A stretch of 64,000 nt of DNA from Phytomonas francai (lineage: Eukaryota > Euglenozoa > Kinetoplastea > Trypanosomatida > Trypanosomatidae). Location of the stretch: the NCBI GenBank assembly GCA_001766655.1, contig MJCC01000020.1, positions 192,331 to 256,330 of the forward strand. Reading direction: 5' to 3'. Under the pieces are notes generated by a model that was not told the origin of the DNA, did not search any database, and saw nothing but the letters and a program-made list of their open reading frames with translations. A program made the position numbers and the translations under genes. Below are positions 49,001 to 55,718 of this stretch, in pieces (position 1 is the first letter of the stretch; every line of letters starts with the position of its first letter).

Positions 49001-49423
49001 ATTATCTTTTACACGGCTTTTCCCGTTCTACAGACATTCATTGGGAGCTATACAATTTTCATAACCGGATCTCTTGGTAGCACCATGATTTATTCTGGGT
49101 TAATTTTCACCGTTTTACTGCGCTTCACACTTACTATTCGCTATTGGAACATAATTCAAATTTTAGGGATAGTATTTTCAATTTTGAACACTCTTTTGCT
49201 CATTCTTATTTACTCGGCGATTCCAATCTTGTTTGATTCTGCAACAGTGTACTGGGGTATATACAACCTAGGTAGTACCATGCTTTTTTGGTGTTTCCTT
49301 TTGCTATGGCTCAGCCTTTTGACAGGAGTGTCACTGACCATTTTCTACTTTAGGAAGCGTTTTTTTGCAACACGGACGGATACTATTCTTTTCGAATATA
49401 TAAAAAAACATGGAAAATTATAA
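46073..49423 (+). CDS. P4-type phospholipid-transporting ATPase (miltefosine-transporter-like flippase)
   Basis: P4-ATPases flip phospholipids from the outer to the cytosolic leaflet, usually with a Cdc50/Ros3 subunit. The 1116-residue protein has the family layout: an N-terminal DPERNKQFKFPTN-like motif, TM1-2 (about 85-150), actuator domain with LDGEANLK (D217-N221), TM3-4 with PISLFVTIDL, phosphorylation site DKTGTLTEN at D440, nucleotide domain with KGADS, the hinge MLTGD and GDGVND at 823-828 followed by EGVQAALESDYAI, then six C-terminal membrane segments (about 880-1090). From memory, Leishmania chromosome 13 carries the miltefosine transporter among orthologues of the same neighbours, which makes this its probable orthologue. 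The family's DGET motif reads DGEA here. Codon use is more AT-rich than in the upstream genes. The ATG at 46073 follows a long dinucleotide repeat. Confidence 0.92.
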   Translation: MAPKFQFNAPRSSENSKIKNDNGIKTPRKVSSFRSFFDRIFCLKSHRAFKFNSLEEQSTEEVIIYMNDPERNKQFKFPTNFIYTSKYTLLSFLPVGLFYQLKYISNFYFLIHMILSLIPGVSPISPITSVLPLMFVLFVALCRECVEDIVRHQSDKRVNSLPVEVLRDGRMVTIPSYKIVPGDIVRISNGDDIAADVILLSSSMDEGQAFIDTCNLDGEANLKGRKALEATWNLTSEEDFKNISAVLHTTPPDSGLLSWMGMINIDGVELSLSLDQFLYRGCLLKNTEWVWGMVVYTGVDTKLFKNLKKKPFKSSSLKRKMNIIIVFIFVLQNVCVLTFCGLAYLWYINGTQFWYLSFYLPDTKVFKYFLFRYFTYFILLSYLIPISLFVTIDLCKVVQAYWMRVDCEMMKDVNGKVRGCRVNTSDLNEQLAMVKFIFTDKTGTLTENVMQYKFGDALGVSIDGDNLDSAFSKLDTNSPQYAALFEYFLALALCNTIYIFKSENEPYKITYGGPSTDEKALVEAAARAGFCMTQRTLRSITLEIGRSTRVFNILSTLEFTPERKMMSIIVEDASTGRITLYSKGADSFIKSQLSPAADVQANFVKTEAALSNAASMGLRTLLICAKDLSFSEFQRWNNDFEEANKMLQNRSANVDRVCLEIERDMRLIGMTAIEDRLQDEVPETLSFFTEAGVVIWMLTGDRRETAVAIGATTTLLDPRNDFIDHIDIGSFDPSQSEARKKVGNDLKLIEMHHEMKKSLTGKRCIFVVDGAALTIAMEHYYRKFLSISQKADAAICCRLTPLQKASVVRMFQKETGLTALAIGDGVNDVSMLQEGRVGVGIIGLEGVQAALESDYAIPRFKHLRRLCAVHGRYALVRNASCILTSYYKNFILSVIQIIFAFYNSFSGMSLFDGWLLILYNIALTSLPPFLLGILEKDIPENILLKQPILFSFLSRGQYFNLKILLIWMLEGLVSAFIIFYTAFPVLQTFIGSYTIFITGSLGSTMIYSGLIFTVLLRFTLTIRYWNIIQILGIVFSILNTLLLILIYSAIPILFDSATVYWGIYNLGSTMLFWCFLLLWLSLLTGVSLTIFYFRKRFFATRTDTILFEYIKKHGKL

Positions 49424-50349
49424 ACTTTAAGTTGCCAGGCAAATGTAATAATGGAAAGCAGCGAATATCGATCCGTGATTTGAGGGATTAAAATCGCACA
49501 CACAAAAAAGAATATAAACAACTATTTTTTGCTCTCCCATTTCTTAATGCTTGTTGTTACGCATTGAGGATACTTATTCTTTTACTTTAATGTGTTCATA
49601 TGTATTTTATTCTATGCATATGAACCTGTTTAGATAAAAAAATATGTATATAAATATTGGACTTTTATCATAAAATTTATCTTCTTTTATTACATTAACT
49701 GCTACTTGTTGGTTTGTGTTCGTCATGTGCCATATTTTTGATGCTCGTAAACGCTACAATAGGTTTAGCTTTTTTTTCGCCTATTCGATTTTGGGTTCTA
49801 CCAAGAGGTAACCATGTCTACTTTCATGCTAGTAGTAAATAAAGTCAAGCTTCGTTTAATAGCCTTTTACACATATACGTACATTCAAAATAACACAATG
49901 TGCAGGAGAATGGAATCCTCTTTCAGGTTTGATAATGTTAGTTTACAATTATAATATTTTAACTATTTAATATATTTACTTAAATTGGGTTTTAAGAAGG
50001 TATCGATACTAATCATAGCCCCAGATATTTATTCCCTAACTTCTTTTTTTTTTCTGCAATATTGCTCTTTTTTTTTTTCGAATTAATCCTAGTTATAAGC
50101 TCGTGTCGATGTTGTAACCGTAGATTTGAGTTTTCATTTTTTCTGATTGTACTAATTGCTACCCTTAAAGACTAAGCAGATTATGTATATACATGTAAAA
50201 TGTTGGTTTTGCTATCAACAATGATCTAATTATCCTGCAACTAACCCCATGAAATGTGTATTTGCCTTTATTAAAAATTTCAAAAAAATTAAGAGTGGTT
50301 ATATTAGCAGCGAAAAGCCTAATCGGCTACAGACAGCGGATCTATACTC
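49424..50349. other. Intergenic spacer P4-ATPase-Yos1
   Basis: Very AT-rich. Two T-runs (50044-50053, 50068-50078) precede an AG at 50091-50092 that could be the splice acceptor of the next gene, with a 5' UTR of about 257 bases. No gene is seen. Confidence 0.65.
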
Positions 50350-50721
50350 ATGAGCTTTTCCATTTACTCTATTATTTCAGCAGTAGTGCTTGTACTCAAT
50401 GCACTGGCCATTCTATCTGAAAGGCGCTTCCTTGTCAAGTTTGGACTCTCTCCCAATCAAGCATTTTTTCAACAACCGCAGCCCCCCAAATCTGCCTTTC
50501 CTCCAGACTCCGCCTCCCAGATTACTACTGGGATTTCTTTCGATCCTAGGGAATCTGCTGAGTATCGTAATAATTTTATCAGCGATAGCAGCTCGATTAC
50601 ATCGCAGGGGGGAGCTAAGCTTCAAATTTCTACTATCTTGAGTTCCGTGCGAACCTTGCTTCGATGGCCATTAATCTTTGCAAATATTGTGCTCATTGGG
50701 TTTGCTCTTATAATGGGATAA
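50350..50721 (+). CDS. YOS1: Yos1/IER3IP1-family ER-Golgi membrane protein
   Basis: Yos1 proteins act with Yip1/Yif1 in ER-to-Golgi vesicle transport. The 123-residue product matches human IER3IP1 at both ends. Its first membrane helix (MSFSIYSIISAVVLVLNALAIL) corresponds to the IER3IP1 N-terminus, followed by the shared ERRFL motif and a Gly residue. The end SSVRTLLRWPLIFANIVLIG corresponds to RSVRTVMRVPLIIVNSIAIV, including the second membrane helix. The family is usually about 80-85 residues; here a polar Pro/Ser-rich insert of roughly 35-40 residues (about 35-90) separates the two conserved parts. The start is the first ATG, and its sequence matches the family start exactly in position. 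Small, but well supported. Confidence 0.88.
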   Translation: MSFSIYSIISAVVLVLNALAILSERRFLVKFGLSPNQAFFQQPQPPKSAFPPDSASQITTGISFDPRESAEYRNNFISDSSSITSQGGAKLQISTILSSVRTLLRWPLIFANIVLIGFALIMG

Positions 50722-51180
50722 ACCATTTTTTTTTTTTAGTTCGCTTATATGGTTCTGGGGCATGTTCGGTTATTTGTGTGCTTTATTCTAAATATACACA
50801 TTTGCATGGTGTGGGGGTTGGTTGGACGTTTGAACTAACGAAATTAGTTTCCTTTCCTGTATGGTTACTCAAAGGTTTTGAAGTTCTTGCAGCTTGACCG
50901 GGCGGTATACTTCACCATGTCACAAATTATCGCCTAGACTAATTCATTGCGGCCTTTAAACAAGGAGTGTCGAAGTTGGTCACGTTACTGAGAGCAATCG
51001 CATTAGAAATTCGTTGTTTAGCCCCTGGGGCTTCTTTATCTTTTTATTTGCCTATTCTTTTCCTTCTTTTATTTGTTGCACTCTTTTATTTAAATCGATT
51101 TCTTAAAACAACAACAACAACTATTATTACCCTATATAATAACTTGTATCTCAAGCATCAAAGATTTACTCGATCCCATT
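50722..51180. other. Intergenic spacer Yos1-IQ/AAA protein
   Basis: The spacer contains a T-run (50728-50737) just past the Yos1 stop and a long pyrimidine-rich tract at about 51030-51090, followed by an ACAACA repeat (51110-51121). The AG near 51155 is the first clear acceptor candidate. No gene is seen. Confidence 0.65.
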
Positions 51181-54123
51181 ATGTCAGTGTGGTCTCATGA
51201 GCGCAACTATCAGCAGGTTCTGAGCGATCTCATTAACCTTCAAAACGAGGATGTTTATGTGGGCTCACTTGTACTTCCTGAGGAACCAAAGCCCTGCCAT
51301 GAGCACGTCAAACGACATTGGCTGCCTTTATATGTTCGATATTTGTCGGTCGCGCGGCGCCTCGAGGCCTTCCACAACGCCGAGCTGCAGGTGCAAAAAA
51401 TAGCCGATGTTCGAACGCTCCTGGACTGTAGCCTCGGCCGCCTGCTGGAGATCAAAGAGGTGATCGTGCGGCACTGCGGCGACTTTGTGCCCCTGGACGA
51501 TGTCCTGCTGGAGCAGCGCATGACCCCGGCCGAGGTCGAGGCGCCCGTCTGCACCTACTTCCTCGAGGACCGCGACGACGCCCTGCGCGAGCGCCGCGGC
51601 TTCCTCGCGGGGCTGCAGGCCCACTTCATCGCGACCGACCGCGAGGCGCCCGTGTCGGCGGCGCAGCGGCACCCCCTCGCCCTCGCGGACCCCACGCGGG
51701 CCGTCGCGCCGCTCCTGCCGCGNNNNNNNNNNNNNNNNNNNNNNNNNNNNNNNNNNNNNNNNNNNNNNNNNNNNNNNNNNNNNNNNNNNNNNNNNNNNNN
51801 NNNNNNNNNNNNNNNNNNNNNNNNNNNNNNNNNNNNNNNNNNNNNNNNNNNNNNNNNNNNNNGCCGCGCCGCCGTCCAGCTCGCCCTGCACCGCCACGAG
51901 CGGCACCGCGCGCGCCGCGGCGACGAATTCGGCACGATCACGGGAAAGGACCGGGCGGCGGCCGTCGTGCAGCGCGTCGCCCTCGGCTACGTCGAGCGCC
52001 GGCGCGCCGGCGCGCGGCTCGCGGACGAGCGGCGGTTCCTCGGCCTCGCCCCCGCCCCGCGCGCCCACGGCGACCGCGAGGCCGCCCTCGCCACCGTCCA
52101 CGCGCACGAGAACAAGCTCCGGCAGCGCATGAACCGGGTCGAGCTCCGCGAAAAGGCCCCCGCGATCGAGCGCCACCTCAAGACCAAGCAGGGGCCAAAG
52201 ACCATGGAGGAGATGCTCGACGAGATCCTCATGCACATGGCGTACGCCAGCATGGAGCGCAAGGCCGATCCTGCGGCGGCCGCCAACGCGCTGCTCGACT
52301 TCCCGCCCCCCCACGAGGGGGGGAGCCTGAGGCTGCTCGAGCAGCTCCCGACCGCGGCGAAGGACCCGGCGAAGGCGGCGGGCGGACGGAGGGGCCAAAC
52401 GGCGCCCCGAAGGTCCGTCAGCCCCGCCCCCGCCCCCGCCCCAGTCGACGCCGGCGCCGCCGAAGCCGCCTCCGCCTCGCAGCCGTCGTTGGTGGACGAC
52501 AGCAGGGCCGCCTCGAGGGTGGGGGGCACGAGCCGGGGAAGCCGCAGCGGGGGCGGCAGGCTCGTGAGGTCGCGATCGAAGGGCTCGGAGAAGGGGGAGG
52601 CCCAGGGCGCTGAGGCCACGGGATCGTGCTTCTGGAAGCTCATCAAAGAGACCGAGGGGCGCTACCAACGCGTCTGGCTGCCCCATTACCAGCGGCACTG
52701 CCTCGAGGAGGGCGACTTGAACCGTCAGGTGGATGAGGCGATGCTGAAGCAGGAGCTGCTGGAGGGGCCACACGGGATTTTATCGGAGCTTCGGAACTGC
52801 GTGGACGAACTGGTCATGATTGAGGTGCAAAACTTACAGGCAAAGCTAAAGAGCGAAAAGAAGTCAAAGAAAAAGGCCAAAAAGGCACCCAGGACGAAGA
52901 AACCCAAGCTCACGGATCCGACGAAAGGGGTGGACTTGGAGACCAGCACGAATACGCTGGTGTACGAAAACAAGTGGCAGCTTGTACCTGTAGAGGTCTC
53001 ACTACAGAGCTTCGTAGGCTCCGACAACCTCATGGCGAACCCGCTCGGGCAGATCCTGCGCCAGCAGCGCTCCGATGAAGAAATCACGAAGAAGTGGCAG
53101 CGAATCTTGCGAAACTGGAACGAGTCGGTGGAGGTGGCGATGGGGGGGGTGAAGAAGGAGGCGTTTGAAAAGCTTTTTCAGGCCTACATGGACCAATCGA
53201 CATGGCTGAAGGAGCCGTCCGCGGCCCAAATCCGGCGCGCGGTAACGGAGTACGGCATACTGCCACTGGGGTCCCAGATCCTCCACGACCTCGCGCCCCA
53301 CCCGAAAGCGCTTCTTTTCTATGGGTTGCCAGACTCGGGAAAAACGATGATGGCGTATGCCATGTGCAACGAAGCCGGGGCCAATTTTTTCAACCTCTCT
53401 CCCGCGAATTTTAGCTCGACCAAAGGCATCCCCAAAGTCGTACAATTGGTTTTCTACGTCGCGCGCATGAGAGGGCCTTCGATCATATACATGGATAACA
53501 TTGAAAAGGTCTTTCCCGGTAAAACAAGTGGGAAGAAAAAAAAAGACCCACTGGTACTGCGCGGCAAAAAGATTAAGAAGGAGATTCTGAAAGGGTTGAA
53601 CAGCCTGCCAGCAACAGATCGTGTTCTACTGCTGGCAACGACGTGTGAACCATGGAATGCGGACCAAGATGCTTTGGTGAGTACCTTCCCCCACGCGGTG
53701 TGGTTCGCATCGCCGGATTACGCCACGCGCATGTCCCTTCTCCGGCATTTTGTCATTAGCAAAATTCCTCCTGGGCATATTAAAGATGCCACGATGACGG
53801 ATGTGTATTCACCATTTTTGTACGAGCAGATCGCGCTTTTCACGGAGGGGTGGTCAACCGGTCAGCTCAAGAGGGTAGTCGATCGAACACTGAGTGAGCG
53901 TCGTATTGAGCAGTTACTCCAACGCCCATTACAGGCAAACGATTTTCTGACCGCATTGGCGGAGGAAAGGGCACCACCGGACGGAGAAGTAAACAAAATG
54001 AAAGAATTTCATAACTCACTACCCTACACCATGCGCCGCGCCAACCCACCGGAGGACTTTCCGCCAGAAGAAACAGGAGTTGGAAAAAGAAAGAAATCAA
54101 CCGCGAGGAAAGCTAGAAAATAA
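51181..54123 (+). CDS. IQ motif and AAA domain protein (IQCA1/DRC11-like), interrupted by assembly gap
   Basis: IQCA1 (DRC11) is a nexin-dynein regulatory complex subunit of motile flagella, so an axonemal role is expected. The frame runs 980 codons including 140 undetermined bases (51723-51862); both sides stay in frame as written. The N-terminal helical region (1-180) resembles the IQCA1 start (W...LVVLPEEP-like segment, LLEIKE). An IQ motif (AAAVVQRVALGYVERRR) lies near 260-280. A Pro/Ala/Ser-rich linker and a Lys-rich stretch (KKSKKKAKKAPRTKK) follow. The AAA domain is C-terminal: Walker A GLPDSGKT at 715-722 and a Walker B-like strand IIYMDN with D772 but Asn instead of Glu at 773. Such degenerate Walker B is known for this family, as I recall. 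A basic tail ends the protein. Nucleotides 51340-52780 are extremely GC-rich. Confidence 0.85.
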   Translation: MSVWSHERNYQQVLSDLINLQNEDVYVGSLVLPEEPKPCHEHVKRHWLPLYVRYLSVARRLEAFHNAELQVQKIADVRTLLDCSLGRLLEIKEVIVRHCGDFVPLDDVLLEQRMTPAEVEAPVCTYFLEDRDDALRERRGFLAGLQAHFIATDREAPVSAAQRHPLALADPTRAVAPLLPXXXXXXXXXXXXXXXXXXXXXXXXXXXXXXXXXXXXXXXXXXXXXXXXRAAVQLALHRHERHRARRGDEFGTITGKDRAAAVVQRVALGYVERRRAGARLADERRFLGLAPAPRAHGDREAALATVHAHENKLRQRMNRVELREKAPAIERHLKTKQGPKTMEEMLDEILMHMAYASMERKADPAAAANALLDFPPPHEGGSLRLLEQLPTAAKDPAKAAGGRRGQTAPRRSVSPAPAPAPVDAGAAEAASASQPSLVDDSRAASRVGGTSRGSRSGGGRLVRSRSKGSEKGEAQGAEATGSCFWKLIKETEGRYQRVWLPHYQRHCLEEGDLNRQVDEAMLKQELLEGPHGILSELRNCVDELVMIEVQNLQAKLKSEKKSKKKAKKAPRTKKPKLTDPTKGVDLETSTNTLVYENKWQLVPVEVSLQSFVGSDNLMANPLGQILRQQRSDEEITKKWQRILRNWNESVEVAMGGVKKEAFEKLFQAYMDQSTWLKEPSAAQIRRAVTEYGILPLGSQILHDLAPHPKALLFYGLPDSGKTMMAYAMCNEAGANFFNLSPANFSSTKGIPKVVQLVFYVARMRGPSIIYMDNIEKVFPGKTSGKKKKDPLVLRGKKIKKEILKGLNSLPATDRVLLLATTCEPWNADQDALVSTFPHAVWFASPDYATRMSLLRHFVISKIPPGHIKDATMTDVYSPFLYEQIALFTEGWSTGQLKRVVDRTLSERRIEQLLQRPLQANDFLTALAEERAPPDGEVNKMKEFHNSLPYTMRRANPPEDFPPEETGVGKRKKSTARKARK
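51723..51862. other. Run of 140 N (assembly gap)
   Basis: The sequence is undetermined for 140 bases within a GC-rich part of the IQ/AAA gene. True length is unknown; the reading frame continues on both sides if the gap length is right modulo three. Confidence 0.99.
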
Positions 54124-54480
54124 AGGTCCTGAGAAATACTTGACCTTAAAAAAGGAAAAGTGTGATACCCCTTACGATAAAGCAAATTTCCAATGAGTAA
54201 TGTGACTCCTGTTTGAATGTAAATTAGTATATTAATTTTGAAATTGTTCCTTTATTTTTTCAGCGTACCTGAACACGAGACTGATCTGTGAGGCTGAGCA
54301 ATGAAAAGGGAGCAAGAAAGGGGGGGTCTGCGCAAGGACCGCTTCCCCCTTTACATGCCTCGGTGTGTTGTGAAAATGTGCAAACGGAACGCCTCTCTAT
54401 CTACCCCTTTCCTTTCTCTCTATCTGTAACTCTTCTTTGCTTATAGGATACGGGGAGGCGACCCCGCGAATAGAACGTGA

Positions 54481-54584
54481 GATTGCACCCACATGATGAA
54501 ATTATCAACATGTTTCCTGTCAGTCTGAGATAATACACTCATGAAGACATATCTTCAACTCAGCTCACACTGATGCGTGCGATT
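54481..54584 (+). ncRNA. Box C/D snoRNA candidate, predicted LSU rRNA guide
   Basis: Box C ATGATGA (54493-54499) and box D CTGA (54570-54573) are 81 nt apart end to end. Between them lie box D' CTGA (54525-54528) and a C'-like ATGAAGA (54541-54547). The flanks 54481-54488 and 54577-54584 pair over 8 bp with two G.U pairs. The 12 bases AACTCAGCTCAC (54557-54568) directly upstream of box D pair, with one G.U, to the conserved LSU rRNA sequence GTGAGCTGGGTT that I recall from eukaryotic LSU rRNA. The fifth base before box D faces the A of GTGAG, which corresponds to yeast Am2946 (guided by snR71). This structure plus target makes a real guide RNA likely. It sits in a pol II polycistron, as trypanosomatid snoRNAs do. 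Confidence 0.75.
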
Positions 54585-54595
54585 AGGCGTTTGGC

Positions 54596-54618
54596 GTGTG
54601 TGTGTGTGTGTGTGTGTG
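54596..54618. repeat. (GT)n microsatellite
   Basis: A GT dinucleotide run starting 12 bases after the snoRNA candidate. Confidence 0.9.
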
Positions 54619-54941
54619 CTATGGATGGGAGGGTAGGGGTCGGAGCTTTGCAAGGATGGACAATTATATGTTGGTCCAAACAGTTTGACCGATATCGACA
54701 TGATAAGCAAGCATAAACAATCACCTTTCGTCTGAGCAAAGTCCGGCCCCGTGCACACGCGCGTGTGCATTTACCTCACAGCGAGGGAGCTCTCCTGTCG
54801 TTTTCCTTCCTCCCCATGTAGCAAAGCGGCTTTAGCCTTGGCGCGGGTTCACAAAATTCTTCCATACCGTACGCCATCTTGGTGCGCCTCGAGATCGAAC
54901 CTAATTGTGCGTGTTGTTCCTTGCCGTGCGGTGCTGCTGTC

Positions 54942-55035
54942 GGTGACATGACGAAAAGCATAACTTCCTTGTGCGCGAGCACAGCCATGAGCGCACTGTA
55001 TGAGCCAAACAAAACTCAACAGGTCTGAGGTCACC
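54942..55035 (+). ncRNA. Second box C/D snoRNA candidate
   Basis: A C box ATGACGA (54948-54954; one deviation from RTGATGA) and D box CTGA (55025-55028) span 81 nt. The directly flanking bases GGTGAC (54942-54947) and GTCACC (55030-55035) form a perfect 6-bp terminal stem. Internal D' and C' boxes are weak (CTGT at 54996, TGAGCC after it). The bases before box D (AAACTCAACAGGT) would be the guide; I do not recognise a target. Same size and spacing as the first candidate, but I see no shared sequence beyond the boxes. Confidence 0.55.
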
Positions 55036-55718
55036 ACCGCAGCGCCGAACGCGGCAAGAGGATGCATAAGTGGTGGTGCAGGAGGGGGGCGTTGCAGCCA
55101 CGCGCATGGCTTTTCATATTGAGGGGCGCGGCTTTATGCCCGTTATTATGAGGAGCCCTTCGCTGTGATATCCTTCGAAGGTTTGCTGGTATAGCCGTTT
55201 TGTTTTCTTGTTTTTTTTTTTAATATTCTCGATTTTCTTTATCAATCTCTTAGGTGCTTTTGAATCCATCTGTGTAGTAGACTATAATTTTATTTACCTC
55301 ATTTTTATCTATTTCTGATTTCATGGTTTATGTTCTATTTCTTTGTTATATTTCTTTTTTTAATAGCTTAGATTTATAGTAATTTTTTTCACATTTTTCT
55401 AGTTAATATTTTTGTTAATAGGGATATTCCATTGATTTTCTCACACAACCTTCTGTCATTTTCTTATAATTGTTACCTTTTTTTTTTCAAAAGGGCGAAT
55501 CGAAGTATTTCCTCCATTTTTTTTCTCTTTTAGATTTCGAATATCCTGATATTTTTGAGCCAAGCTCGTAGAAAACTTTTTTTCGACGTTTAGTCGAGAT
55601 AGGGGGGTGGGCGAGGGGAATCTACAAAATTTGAATATTATAGCAGGTATTTTGACATCAACTAATTTGTCTTTCATTTCTTAAACTTTTGCTTCAAGAC
55701 TCTGTCTTAATTATACTC

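Larger units (their letters stand above)
54124..55718. other. Intergenic spacer with snoRNA-like sequences
   Basis: At 1.6 kb the spacer is GC-richer at 54300-55170 than other spacers. It contains two box C/D snoRNA candidates (listed separately), a (GT)n run, and several hairpins (for instance 54451-54466 and 54657-54678). The last 500 bases are T-rich and supply the splice signals for the PIN-domain gene. No protein gene is supported. Confidence 0.7.

Noticed and set aside
51328..52773. Antisense frame of 481 codons across the gap in the IQ/AAA gene
   Set aside because: It spans undetermined bases and GC-rich sequence; a low-complexity Gly/Ala/Arg product is expected by chance there.
54451..54466. 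CGGGG-AGGCGA-CCCCG hairpin as a transcription terminator
   Set aside because: Kinetoplastid pol II units do not use such hairpins, and genes on the same strand continue downstream.
54696..54735. ATGATAA followed by CTGA, another C/D-like pair in the snoRNA spacer
   Set aside because: Boxes are too close and the C box deviates; no flanking stem.
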